A DNA stretch of 64,000 nt from Branchipolynoe longqiensis (Eukaryota; Annelida; Polychaeta; Phyllodocida; Polynoidae), in NCBI GenBank assembly GCA_030323885.1, contig CM059203.1, forward strand, positions 4,402,001 to 4,466,000, read 5' to 3'. The translations under genes were made by a program, and so were the position numbers. Shown here in pieces: positions 1 through 9,277 of the stretch; the stretch's first letter is position 1, and the number at the start of each line of letters is the position of its first letter. The notes beneath the pieces are model-generated. The model saw only the letters and a program-made list of their open reading frames with translations, had not been told where the DNA came from and made no database searches.

Positions 1-154
1 ACCTACTCATGTCGGTAGTCTGGTCCCCTTAGAATGACAGAAAGACTAATGAGGTCACAAGATTGACTTAATTGGTTATTGGTCTCCCTGCCTAATGGCT
101 GTGTACAAAATAGGTGTCCAAAGGTATTGGGTAATACATTCACTGATTATTCTG
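1..154. other. Unassigned left edge
   Basis: No ORF, repeat or RNA is recognised in this AT-rich stretch before the first MITE. Confidence 0.5.
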
Positions 155-478
155 TATAGAGGGGGTGTAATGACGTCACGAGGCAACTTTCGGTGGCCAT
201 ATTGGATGACATACAGAACGCTAGCAACTGCCTACACTGTGGTTATTTACTGATTTGTTGGTTTATTTGTCACTGTTTGGGGCAGTTTGGCCTCAGAAGT
301 TGTTGCTAAAGTGCTGTAAGTAAACACATTGGATGTAAACTGCCCAGAACCTCCCATAACACAAGAAAATTCTGTTTTACAGCATCTGCATGCATTCACA
401 ACATGGCTAGGGAGGGTGCTCGTAATCCAAGATGACCGCTGATTGCTAAGTAATGACGTCACATGCACTCCCTCTATA
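155..478. mobile_element. Palindromic MITE with TGACGTCA in each inverted repeat
   Basis: The two ends are imperfect inverted repeats: TATAGAGGGGGTG at 155 faces its complement ending at 478. Further in, GGCCATATTGGATGAC pairs with a related word near 425-440. Each arm holds the palindrome TGACGTCA (171-178 and 454-461), the consensus CRE/ATF site. There is no coding capacity, so this is a non-autonomous DNA element of about 324 bp, superfamily unknown. A possible half copy with the same words (GTGACGTCATTCAGC) lies near 41,995-42,080. Confidence 0.6.
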
Positions 479-502
479 TGCTGTCCCAAATCATTAGAAC
501 CA

Positions 503-836
503 GGCACGGTGTCCAAATCGGTAGAGCACAGGCCTCGCATGCGGAAGATCGGGAGTTCGGGAGTTCGGTTCCCGGTCGAGTCAAACAAAAGACTTAAAAA
601 TTTATACTTGTCGCTTCCTAGCCTGGTGCTCGGCATTATTAGGATATGGCAAGGGCGGGTTAGCTCGGTGCCAGGATAATGTGAATGAGTGGGATATCGG
701 GTCATGGTGCTGGCAGCCTGATTTCCCAATGGGGCAGCACTATAAAATCGCCATGAGTGCATGCTATCACAAGTCGGTAACCGTCCTGATATGACCTTAG
801 ATGTTGCTAGGACGTAAATCAACAACAAACAAACAA
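503..836 (+). mobile_element. SINE-A2, tRNA-derived, near full length
   Basis: The tRNA-like head has a Pol III A-box-like stretch (CCAAATCGGTAGAGCAC) and a B-box-like GAGTTCGGTTCCCGG. The shared SINE-A core follows (GACTTAAAAATTTATACTTG), then the tail ending GCTAGGACGTAAATCAACAA. The head differs from the commoner SINE-A head (GGATGGCCGAATGAGTTAG), so it is a separate subfamily joined to the same body. Confidence 0.8.
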
Positions 837-1307
837 ATCATCACTTAATGCACCAGTATTTAAATTGGATGCATATAATCAAATGTAATGAAGTCCTTTG
901 GTTTTAAATTTTATTTTTCATCGGACCCAATATGGATTTGAATTCCTTCTTTTGATGTGAAATTAAGTCAAGCCGACTCTGGCATTTAATAAATGCAGAC
1001 AACAGCGACATTCGCGACTGACAACCTTGCGTCGCGGATGTCGTCAGGTGGTTCGCGCTCATTCCACCTGGTACGAAGCGCGACGGTAAATAAAAGACCT
1101 ATCAGCACCTTTAAACAAAAATCACAGACAACAAATATCCACACAAAAAAGAGAAAGAGAAAAAGAAAAAGAGGAAAAAAGAGACCAAAAAAGACACAAA
1201 AAGGAGAGAAAAAAATAGAAAAAGAAAAGAATGAAGACACAAACACGAAGCTACACAGGTGGTGTCTCTATGGGGCGCTACTTGTTGCAAACAAAACCAA
1301 CATTGCG
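837..1307. other. Unassigned stretch with purine-rich tract
   Basis: An A/G-rich tract (AAAAAGAGAAAGAG type) runs from about 1,143 to 1,232. The rest is AT-rich with no recognised gene. ORFs here read as Lys/Arg or Phe-Ser low-complexity peptides and are not credible. Confidence 0.5.
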
Positions 1308-1360
1308 ATATGACCTTAGATGTTGCTAGGACATAAAACAACAACAAAGAAACAAACAAA
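1308..1360 (+). mobile_element. SINE-A 3' tail fragment
   Basis: It matches only the terminal SINE-A tail (ATATGACCTTAGATGTTGCT, then AAAACAACAACAAAG). The head and core are absent. Confidence 0.7.
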
Positions 1361-1736
1361 AGCACACAGAGTGGTATTCAAACCCACATTTCTGCCATTT
1401 TCGGGAGGTTTGTTTGTTGGTTTGCTTAACAACCCCTCCCCCCCCCCCCCAACACAAAAAGTAGACATGTCACATGGTGGTGAAATATCAAAAAGATTGA
1501 TATTTTAAGTATATACAATAGAAAAAAGAAATGAATAATAAACAAATAACGTGTAGCTGCCAACATTTGAAAATGGGAAAGAGTAATGATTTTCACTATG
1601 GGCCATATATTTCAATAGTTTTTATGTGTTTAATAATATTCAAACATCATAGAAATGTGATATAATTACATATTGTGTTCCAAACTGTTAAAAAACACTT
1701 AGAGCAGGTAATTCTTTTTTCAAGTATATTAAATAT
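1361..1736. other. Unassigned AT-rich stretch
   Basis: It contains a short poly-C run near 1,436-1,450. No coding or repeat structure is recognised. Confidence 0.4.
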
Positions 1737-2068
1737 TGCAGTAGTCTGTACAAGAGCTTCACTACCACATGGTGGCGGAAGACACTGCGCCGCACACCTA
1801 CGCAGTTACACTGAACTGCGCTAGGTGGTGGCATGCTGGCCACAGGGCAGAGCCCCGACTGGGCTGCCCTCTACTGCGTATGGCTAGCACACCCCCACCC
1901 ACCTATAGAGGTGGTGTGGGACCTGGTGAGTTAGGGGGCGGGTCAGTTGACTGTTGACGCCGCGGAGAGCTGATAGGTTTTGTAATAAACCAGTTGAAGC
2001 GTACTGTTACTCAATCTTGGCGTTCTTCCGTGAGTGTGTGGCAGTGTGAAAGATCCTGGACTATCACA
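1737..2068 (+). mobile_element. Solo LTR, copy 1
   Basis: This 332-bp unit starts TGCAGTAG, ends CTATCACA (TG...CA) and carries AATAAA near 1,983. It is flanked on both sides by ATAT (1,733-1,736 and 2,069-2,072), a 4-bp target duplication typical of Ty3/gypsy-like integrases. A diverged copy lies at 51,744-52,077 on the other strand. No internal gag-pol is present, so it looks like an LTR left by recombination. Confidence 0.72.
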
Positions 2069-2529
2069 ATATTATCTACACCATGAAAGTTTCAAGATTA
2101 TACTTTCCAAATATTTTATTTCAGGTATACAATAATAATATTGTAACGCAATCAACATTTTCAGCTTATATTCAAAATAACCTTGAACGACTACTGCACA
2201 AATTACTAGTTTAATCGGTCGAGTAGTCTCGCCCACTTCACTAGCAAAGCCCTGAGCTCCTGCCACCCCCTTGCTCTCCTGTGGGTTTTTCCCCCCTACC
2301 ACCCACCCCAATGGGCCCCCACCCTTAACCATCATGAACAAACCATCAACACACCAAACATCCTACACAACTATCAATCTGTTTAAACACATCGAACATT
2401 ATATAAGACAGACAAAATGTCTTGTCAACTATAAACTTAGCTTGTTTTATAAGAGAAAAAAATGGAACCCACAACGATTGTTTGAGTTGCCCCGAGTATA
2501 CATCTTCTCCTCGGTGTTGCTCCCCATTT
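2069..2529. other. Unassigned stretch
   Basis: Mixed AT-rich and C-rich sequence with no convincing ORF, repeat or RNA. Confidence 0.4.
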
Positions 2530-2735
2530 TTGTATGAACCGCAGTGACTGGTGCTGTACATTATACAGCAGGAGCCACTCCCTTACTTCTACAGGATCGG
2601 TGCTGTGACTAACACAGCACTGATCAAACTTAGATTAGTTAGAATGTCAATTCCAATAGTAAGATGGCCGGAAGACCAGTGCTCCGGCACTGACAAATGT
2701 CATATTCAGATGAATAAATACTTTACCAAAAAGAA
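2530..2735 (+). mobile_element. Retroposon F fragment with C(UUCG)G-type hairpin
   Basis: It contains GGAAGACCAGTGCTCCGGCA, the hairpin word of family F (here with TCCG in the loop). Downstream is ATTCAGATGAATAAATACTT and an A-rich end. Other copies are near 24,850, 30,860, 36,300 (minus) and 56,510. No coding capacity. Confidence 0.55.
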
Positions 2736-3076
2736 GTCTGATGAAGCATCAAATTTTCAAAACCAAAATGCTTACCTTGATTTGATTCTACATATTTATC
2801 TTAGATAATGGTACAGTTATTAAGCATTTGTTGTCACATCGAAGGGCATGGGGAGTCAATTTAATAGAACCTGTTACTGCATAAGCCTATGGCGTCAGAG
2901 TTTTGGCGTGTTTGCCTAAATTTATTTGGCATGTTGTCACTTCAAATATCTCTAAAGTTAGCCATTTAAACTAAAAGTTACTTCAACCTAAAATAGAGTA
3001 GCTTATAATGATCAATTTAATGTATTTATCTCAGAAAATGACAGAAACTCAACGCCATCGGACTATGCAACTTTAA
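2736..3076 (+). mobile_element. TTAA-class MITE, left end damaged
   Basis: The body matches the better copies at 48,648-48,980 and 58,726-59,071. The right end reads CATCGGACTATGCAACTTTAA, with the flanking TTAA. The left inverted repeat is mostly lost against the preceding retroposon. Confidence 0.65.
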
Positions 3077-3164
3077 TTAACCCTTTAAATTAAAGCTAAA
3101 GTCAAGTCAAATAGATTGTAATAATCAACTCACAATATTTATCTAAAAACTATTTTTTTAAAAG

Positions 3165-3421
3165 CTTGTTTTATTTAACCACGCCTCTAGAGCACATTGA
3201 TTTTCATAATCCGCTACTGGACGTCAAACATAAGATCATTCAGACATATTTCTTTTTGGAGGAAATCTGCTGCCGCCACAGAGGCTACTCTTTCTGATAA
3301 GCAGCACAAGGTCTTTTATATGCACTTTCTCACAGACAGGACAGCACATACCACAGCCTTGGATGAACCAGTTGTGGACAACTGGTTGGAACGGAAAATA
3401 GCCCAAACTGCAAATGAGGTC
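3165..3421 (-). mobile_element. SINE-C, 5' truncated
   Basis: On the plus strand it reads TTGTTTTATTTAACCACGCC, then the conserved core (CAGACAGGACAGCACATACC) and stops near GCAAATGAGG. The tRNA-like head seen in complete copies (46,904-47,255 and 52,773-53,109) is missing. Confidence 0.75.
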
Positions 3422-3459
3422 TATAGACCTATTTCATATGACATCAGCATCGGTATTTA

Positions 3460-3755
3460 GGCCAATGCACGCGCTGCTTGGCTGCAGTACGACACACTGT
3501 CACAAGGCAAACTCAATGGCTATGAGCAATCTTCATACAGAAAAAGTGAAATATCTTTAAAACCACACCACCTAGACACAAACCACTTTGAACACATATA
3601 GAAAACATATTCACCGAACAGATTATATTAAAGTTATAAGATTAAGGTTCTGCATTTCTATTAATTTTGAATAAAATAGACGTACCAGCAAACTCAATGG
3701 CAGTGTGCATTCGTTCTGCAGCCAAGCTGCATGCGCATACACAATGTTTATAAAC
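3460..3755. mobile_element. Probable MITE with inverted ends
   Basis: GCTTGGCTGCAGTACGA near 3,473 is mirrored by TCGTTCTGCAGCCAAGC near 3,710-3,728. AAACTCAATGGC occurs near each end, but in direct orientation. A related fragment is at about 56,040-56,130. No target duplication was identified. Confidence 0.45.
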
Positions 3756-4770
3756 ATTGAAAGGGGTCTATGTAACTGTAATGTAATCTAATGACTGTAC
3801 ACCCAACATGATAAGACATAGGCGGTGGTGTTTCCCTGCCTTCTAACCCGAGACTGTAGTGTGGAATCAATCCGCCGAGTGGCGCCACCAGTAATCGGAT
3901 ACCTGACACACCTGCCACCCTCATCGTGTACCAGACGGGATGGCCGAATGAGTTCAGCGTCCGTCTCCTGTTTTGGGAGATCGGGAGATGCGAACACATG
4001 AGTTAAAAATCGACACTTGTCGCTTCCTAGCCTGGTGCTTGGCATTATTAGGATAGGGCAAGGACTGGTTGCCTCAGTGTCGGGATAATGTGACTGAGTG
4101 GGATATCATGTCATGGTGCTGGTGGCCTGATTTCCCAGTGGGGCAGCACTATAAAGTCGCCATGAGTGCGCACTGCCACAAGTCGGTACCCCTCCTGATA
4201 TGACCTTAGATGTTGCTAGGATGTAACACAACAAACAAAACGTTCGGCAGCTAAGCTGTGTGCGCATACACGATGTTTATAAACATGAAAGGAGTTTATG
4301 CAACTATAATGTAATCTAATGACTGTACACCCAACATGATAAGACATAGGCGGTGGTGTTTCCCTGCCTTGTAACCCGAGACTGTAGTGTGGAATCAACC
4401 CGCCAGGTGGCGCCACCAGTAATTGGATACCCTACACACCTGGCACCCTCTTCGGTGTTCATGAGAGTGGGGACCAGACGGGATGGTCGAATGACTTGAG
4501 CGTCCATCTCCTGTTTTGGGAGATCAGGAGATCCGAATGCATGAGTTCATGGGTTCGAACCCTGGTCGAATCAAACCAATGACTTAAAAATCTATACTTG
4601 TCGCTTCCTAGCCAGGCGCTTGGCATTATTAGGATAGGGCAAGGACTGGTTGGCTCAGTGTTGGGATAATGTGACTGAGTGGGATATCAGGTCATGGTGC
4701 TGGCGACCTGGTTTCCCAGTGGGGCAGCACTATAAAGTCACCATGAGTGTGTACTGTCACAATTTGGTAC
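3715..4770 (+). repeat. Tandem duplication, period 528 bp, each unit holding a SINE-A
   Basis: GACTGTACACCCAACATGAT occurs at 3,793 and 4,321, exactly 528 bp apart. Each unit has about 225 bp of non-SINE sequence followed by a plus-strand SINE-A. The units differ by scattered substitutions and small indels, so the duplication is not very recent. Confidence 0.75.
3931..4240 (+). mobile_element. SINE-A, unit 1 of the 528-bp duplication
   Basis: Head CCAGACGGGATGGCCGAATG, shared core and tail TGTTGCTAGGATGTAACACA. About 25 bp around the B box are deleted relative to the next copy. Confidence 0.8.
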
Positions 4771-4829
4771 CCCTCCTGATATGACCTTAGATGTTGGTAG
4801 GACGTAAAACAACAACAAAGAAACAAAAC
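4472..4829 (+). mobile_element. SINE-A, unit 2, near full length
   Basis: The tRNA-like head, B box (GGGTTCGAACCCTGGTCG), core and tail (GGACGTAAAACAACAACAAA) are all present. It abuts the truncated 5' end of the LINE that follows. Confidence 0.82.
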
Positions 4830-5673
4830 ATCAGAGTGGGTACATTTAGACAAAACACAACGAAAAGAGAGGCTCTATGTATTGAAGAACAAATCAGTAA
4901 CGTACAAAGTGGGTTTATATCTGGAAGAGGTACACGTGAAGGGATTTTCAATATGAGAATGATTTGTGAACGTTATTGTGAAGTGAACCAGGATGTTTAT
5001 GCCTGCTTTATTGACTATGAGAAGGCCTTCGACCGAGTCAATCATGAACTGTTAATCAAATGTTTACAAGATATTGGTGTCAATGGCAAAGACATTAAAC
5101 TAATTGTGAACTTATACTGGACACAACGTGCATTTATAAAAATGGAGCAGGGCCTATCGGATGAAGTTATGATTAAACGAGGAGTTCGACAGGGGTGTGT
5201 ATTGTCACCATGTCTATTTAACCTGTACACAGAGATGATTTTCAGACACATTGAAGATTGCAAGGGAGTGACAATAGGTGGCATGAACGTCAACAATCTT
5301 AGATATGCCGATGACAGTGTAATACTAGCAGACAGTGAGAAAAACCTACAAGATATAGTGAATAGAATCAATAAAGCTGGAATACTATTCAACATGAAGA
5401 TGAATGCCAGGAAGACCAAAACAATGGTTATAAGTAAAAAGACAGATAAACCAAATGTCAATATAACCATAGATGGCACAAACATAGAACAAGTATCCGA
5501 ATTCATATATCTCGGACAAAAGATTACAAATGATGGGAGATGTGAGGAAGAAATTAAAAGAAGGATAACAATAGCCCGAACAACATTCTCCAAAATGCAT
5601 AGAGTGTTAACATCAAGTAAGATATTAATACAAACAAGGAAGTGTATTCTTCAGTGCTATGTGTGGTCTACTC
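4830..5673 (+). pseudogene. LINE-alpha reverse transcriptase, 5' part
   Basis: This is the RT palm of a non-LTR retrotransposon. In a translation starting at 4,791 I see FIDYEKAFDRV (residues 73-83), RQGCVLSP (133-140) and the catalytic YADD (172-175), followed by ISKKTDKPN and YLGQKI thumb-side motifs. The endonuclease and the start of RT are missing. The frame is open until it is cut at 5,673 by a GC-rich element. The matching C-terminal part resumes at 7,919. The sequence style resembles the widespread endonuclease-RT LINEs of invertebrates (RTE-like), but the clade is not certain. Confidence 0.88.
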
Positions 5674-5714
5674 TGATGCGCGAAAAGGAAGAGAGGAAGG
5701 CGGGGGTGGGAATA

Positions 5715-5734
5715 AAGGCGTTTATTTCCGCCTC
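5715..5734 (-). terminator. Poly(A) signal in a small hairpin, element 1
   Basis: On the minus strand AATAAA sits in the loop between GAGGCG and CGCCT arms. The same layout occurs in elements 2 and 3 near 14,853 and 15,396, which supports a 3'-end processing role. Confidence 0.6.
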
Positions 5735-5775
5735 AGACAGAGTCAAACATAAAACAGAGTATACAGAGGCATGAG

Positions 5776-5942
5776 AGAGGCTCATGAGGAGCAGAGTAAA
5801 TAAGCTCATAAGGAGCAACAGTGTAGGTAAAAGGCAATAAAAGAATAAGGAAAGAGGCTCATGAGGAGCAATACAGCAGGGGGGTGCTCATGAGGAGCAG
5901 GAGGAGATGTACAGGGATAAACAGGGGCTCATCAGGAGCAAT
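5776..5942 (-). repeat. Five dispersed CTCATGAG-core motifs in element 1 3' region
   Basis: GGCTCATGAGGAGCA and close variants recur five times in about 165 bp. The core CTCATGAG is palindromic. They lie between the coding region and the poly(A) signal. They are absent from elements 2 and 3, so they may be lineage-specific. Function unknown. Confidence 0.65.
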
Positions 5943-6464
5943 GTCAGAGTTCTGGTGAGGGGGGGCCGAGGAGCCCTCCGCCAAAGAGTAGGAGAGGGCT
6001 CGAGGCGCGCCCGAGGCGGGGGCACGGGGCGCCCGAGGCGGGGGCCCGGAGAGGTAGGTCTGGGTGAGAGGAGGGTCCGGGGCCTACGTGGAGGGGGGGA
6101 GCGGGCGGCCAAAAAAGGGAGGCCCGCTCCTGAGGCCTCGGGGAGGAGGTCCGGCGAGGGTTGATCAGGGGGGCAGCGAACTCCTCAGGCCTGGGCGGGG
6201 TGGGAGTCGGGGTCGGGTCGGGCGGTTTCATGAAGGCGGTGTCGTGAAGGTCGGTGGCTGGGCTGTCTGGGGAGGGTCCCTCGTGGGGCTGGGCTGTGTC
6301 GTCCGAGGTGTGAGGTGCGAGGTGATGATCCCCGGCTTCGTCTGGGCGGCGTTTCGATCGGTGTTCGCTGGGGGGCTGTCGGTGGAGATCGCGGGGCTGT
6401 CGGCAGTGGTTGGGGTGAGGCGCCGGGAAAGGCCCCCCGGGCCGGCCGGGGGGAGGCCGGCGGA

Positions 6465-7598
6465 TCAAAAATCCGCCGAGGCGGCCGGGGTCTGGCGCTC
6501 ACGGGCTTGCTTGGTGCGGCAACCGGCCTCGCTGTGCATCGTTAATATGCGCCGTACATTGGCGCAATATGCACAGACGTGCCGGCGCCTGTCTCCCACC
6601 TCGCCGTGGGCCTCCCCGACGGGGGCCCGATCGCACGAGGCGGGGTCACGGTTCCAAGCGGAGCAGGGGGCCCCGTGAGCGTGCCTATCGTAGGCGGTGC
6701 GGGCGTCGACTTGGTGCCGGGGCAGGTGGGCGCCTCGGGCCCCATCTTGTGCCGGGCTGGGGGGCGTGTCGAGGGGGTCGACGGTCAGCATGCTGTCGAC
6801 TCGGATGTTGTTGAGGGCCACGGGGTCGTGCCACCCCTGGGGGAGCCTCCCGTCCGCGATCCATGAGAAGATGGTCTCTGAGTACCGGCGGACGACCGGC
6901 CAGGGGTGGAGGAGGTTGTCCCTCATGATGGTGAGGTGATGGTGGTGGAGGCCCCGGAGAGAGTGGGCCGGGAACGAGGGGTGGTTGACCAAGGTGAGGA
7001 GGGCGAGGTGATATTCGTCCTTGGTGGCCTCACCCAGTTTCACCGGCTTGCGTCCCGGCCCCCTCTCCACCAGGTCGCAGGGGAAGACATAATCCGAGGG
7101 GACACCTCGGCGCCGGACGGCGTGGTGCACCTCGGCGGAGGCCGCGGATGCTGGGCTGTGCTCCGCCGTCTCGTGGCGGTAGGCGGGCGACGGTCGCGGG
7201 GCGGCGGTGAGGCGGCTGTACACCTCGTACTGCGGGTGCACCGCCCCGGGGAGAGTCGCTTGAGGCGGAGCAGGCGGTCGGCTCCCGATCGGGTCGAGGG
7301 CCCGAGGTGTTTGGACGGGCGGCAAGGCGAAGGCCGCCTCCTGCGTTGATAGGGGCTGGGGGGTGTCCGGGGCTCCTCGGGCGACCCCGGCCTCGACGGC
7401 TTCCATGCGGGCGGTGAGGCGGTTGAGCGCCTCCAGGATGGCGGTGGTATCGCTTGAGGGGCGGCCCGAAGGCGCCGAGGGTGACGCCGAGGCGGAGTAG
7501 GCTGCGGAGCCTCCCGGGGAGCCCGAGGAGGGCCCTGGGGTGCTCATGACGGTAGTCCTGGTGTTCTTCCGGCCTTTCCCCCGTCCGCGCCCGGGCAT
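6465..7598 (-). CDS. Gag-like protein of GC-rich element 1 (377 aa)
   Basis: I chose the methionine at 7,598 because it lies about 100 bp downstream of the TATA box; upstream codons in frame precede the expected transcript start or lie outside the element. The protein starts with a basic patch (MPGRGRGKGRK), then a Ser/Pro-rich linker and a short predicted coiled coil (about 53-72). A conserved-looking helical domain spans about 165-270 (HPWPVVRRYSETIFSWIADG at 231-250). A C-terminal Cys/His cluster includes C312, C322, H340, C342, C345, H355 and C360. This order (coiled coil, core, CCCH/CCHC-like zinc cluster) is that of nucleic-acid-binding Gag proteins. From memory of family appearance it resembles ORFs that accompany tyrosine-recombinase retroelements; no search was run. 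The TGA stop lies in a hairpin at 6,458-6,478. Confidence 0.65.
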   Translation of the reverse strand: MPGRGRGKGRKNTRTTVMSTPGPSSGSPGGSAAYSASASPSAPSGRPSSDTTAILEALNRLTARMEAVEAGVARGAPDTPQPLSTQEAAFALPPVQTPRALDPIGSRPPAPPQATLPGAVHPQYEVYSRLTAAPRPSPAYRHETAEHSPASAASAEVHHAVRRRGVPSDYVFPCDLVERGPGRKPVKLGEATKDEYHLALLTLVNHPSFPAHSLRGLHHHHLTIMRDNLLHPWPVVRRYSETIFSWIADGRLPQGWHDPVALNNIRVDSMLTVDPLDTPPSPAQDGARGAHLPRHQVDARTAYDRHAHGAPCSAWNRDPASCDRAPVGEAHGEVGDRRRHVCAYCANVRRILTMHSEAGCRTKQARERQTPAASADF

Positions 7599-7700
7599 GA
7601 TGAATCGGTCCGAGGAGGAGTAGTAGTAGAGGCCCAAAGAAAAGGGTGAGGAGCTGGGAAGGCGGCAGGAAGGCGAGTGCCTGAGGGAGGCGGGGGGAGG

Positions 7701-7710
7701 CCTTATAAGG
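7701..7710 (-). promoter_or_regulatory. TATA box of GC-rich element 1
   Basis: CCTTATAAGG is palindromic and preserved at the equivalent place in elements 2 (12,421) and 3 (15,082), always a short distance inside the left terminus of the transcribed strand. This argues for a Pol II promoter carried by the element. Confidence 0.6.
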
Positions 7711-7918
7711 GAACGGGGACGGGCGACAGCAGGTGAGGTGTGAATGCTGCCGGCCCGGGGGAGGGCGAGAGGTGGCGAGCAGCGGGCGTCGGGTGAGGTG
7801 TGAGTGCTGCGCGACACGGGGCCGGGGGGAGGAAGGGGGCGCGCGGCGGCGTCGGGCGAGGTGGGAAAGCAGCGCGACAGCGCGGGGCGGGGGAGGGTCT
7901 CTTCCTCTCCTCGCATCA

Positions 7919-8306
7919 AGTGTATGGGGCAGAGACATGGACAATCTCTAAGAAAATGCACAAACGTTTAGCAGCATTTGAGATGTGGACTTATCGAAGG
8001 ATGATGAAAATATCATGGACAAAGAAGATCACCAACAAATAAGAAAAGCTTGTTTGCCACTATACAGACAAAGAAACTTATTTATTTTGGCCACATCATT
8101 CGTCAGAGTTCAATATACCGTACATTGTTGGAAGGGAAGGTGAATGGCAGCAGAGGGAGAGGGAGACCAAGAACATCATGGTTTACAAATATTTCACAGT
8201 GGACAGGCTTGAATTATTCACAGTCTATCAGAACAGCACATCGGGACAAGTGGAGAACCATTGCATCCAACCCTCGACTAGAGGATGGAACTATTGATTG
8301 ATTGAT
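7919..8306 (+). pseudogene. LINE-alpha C-terminus, downstream of the insertion
   Basis: The reading frame resumes with VYGAETWTISKK and AFEMWTYRRMMKISW, the usual C-terminal block that follows RT in this type of LINE. It joins in phase with WSTL at 5,673 once the GC-rich element is removed. A stop and frameshift near 8,040 break it. It continues in another frame as YFGHIIRQSS and GRGRPRTSW to 8,301. The 3' end has a short (TTGA)n-type tail at about 8,294-8,306. Confidence 0.85.
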
Positions 8307-8316
8307 GGCACAGAGA

Positions 8317-8390
8317 TGGTTTTTGGTTGGTTGTTGGAGTTTTACGTCCTGACAACATCTGAGGTCATATCACTGTCAGGACGGGTATGT
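8317..8390 (-). mobile_element. SINE-A tail fragment
   Basis: It reads as the complement of the SINE-A tail (TTTTACGTCCTGACAACATC, then TCAGGACGGG). The core and head are absent. Confidence 0.65.
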
Positions 8391-8564
8391 ATGTGGGTGG
8401 GGAGATGAGTGTCTAATCGTCAGTGAGTGTGTGTGTATGTATTCAATTCAATTCAATACATTATTTCAGACTCAGCATTAATGTAGTTACATAAATTGGC
8501 CCATAGTAGGTAGATATAAAAATAAATGTGAATAACAAAGTAATAATAGTATGAATACTATATG

Positions 8565-8673
8565 TATACATGTATTTATGTATGTATGTATGCATACACG
8601 CATGCACGCATGTATGTATATATGTATGTATATATGTATGTATATATGTATGTATATATGTATGTATGCATGC
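8565..8673. repeat. TATG/TATA microsatellite
   Basis: Repeats of TATGTATGTATATATG with a short CACGCATG-rich interruption. ORFs across it are Tyr/Met/Val or His/Thr repeats and are not genes. Confidence 0.9.
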
Positions 8674-8674
8674 A

Positions 8675-9048
8675 ACATCTGCGTTCAATCATGAGGCTAA
8701 CGTGGAAGGACAAAGTGACAAATAAGGAAATACTCGAATGGACGTGGCTGCCCTCTATGGAAGATCTTCTGATCAAAAAGAATCTCCGGTGGACTGGACA
8801 CCTCATGAGGATGTCATCAGACAGGCAACCAAAGCAGATCCTCTATTCTCAACTGTCTTCTGGTTACAGAAAGAGAGGGCGCCCTCGTCTCCGGTTCAAG
8901 GATACCATCAAGAGAAACCTGAAGCTGAGAGACATTAAGACCGACTCATGGACAGCACTCTCACAGCAGAGAGCTAAATGGAGAGCGGCAGTCAAGTAAC
9001 GAAAGCAGTCTTTGTCACATCGCGACCAACAGCATGATGATGATGATG
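8675..9048 (+). pseudogene. LINE-beta 3' end with (GAT)n tail
   Basis: The frame encodes a C-terminal LINE block (LTWKDKVTNKEILEWTWLPS, then RWTGHLMRMSSDR and KRGRPRLRFKDT) and stops after WRAAVK at 8,999. The 3' UTR ends in GATGATGATGAT, a microsatellite tail typical of RTE-like LINEs. Copies on the minus strand are at 36,371-36,682 and 44,307-44,441, both starting with the same trinucleotide tail. All are severely 5'-truncated. Confidence 0.82.
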
Positions 9049-9200
9049 ATGCATGTATGTATATATGTATGTATGTATACATGTATGTATATTATGTATG
9101 TATGCATGTATATTATGTATGTGTATATGCATGTATATTATGTATGTATGCATGTATATTATGTATGTATGTATGTATATTATGTATGTATGTACATAGG
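9049..9200. repeat. TGTATGTATATTA minisatellite
   Basis: A tandem array of variants of ATGTATGTATATT directly follows the LINE-beta tail. It may have expanded from that tail. Confidence 0.85.
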
Positions 9201-9277
9201 TTGTTGGAATCCGACCTGCGCTGTTACTGGTTCAGCCATCCTGTCTGGTCTCGCATGAGTGCATGAAACCCAATATA

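Larger units (their letters stand above)
5674..7918 (-). mobile_element. GC-rich TIR element 1 (Gag-only, non-autonomous)
   Basis: This 2,245-bp insertion lies inside a LINE RT gene. Its ends are inverted repeats: TGATGCGCGAAAAGGAAGAG at 5,674 against the complement of CTCTTCCTCTCCTCGCATCA ending at 7,918. Read on the minus strand it has a TATA box (7,701-7,710), a Gag-like ORF (7,598-6,465), a GC-rich region of uncertain coding value, five GCTCATGAGGAGCA-type motifs and a poly(A) signal in a hairpin. No direct repeat flanks it. No RT, protease or recombinase is visible. Elements at 12,275 and 14,939 share ends and internal words. Confidence 0.82.

Noticed and set aside
8461..9266. Tyr/Met/Val repeat ORFs
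   Set aside because: They are TATG microsatellite frames; only the LINE-beta C-terminus at 8,675-8,999 inside one of them is genuine.
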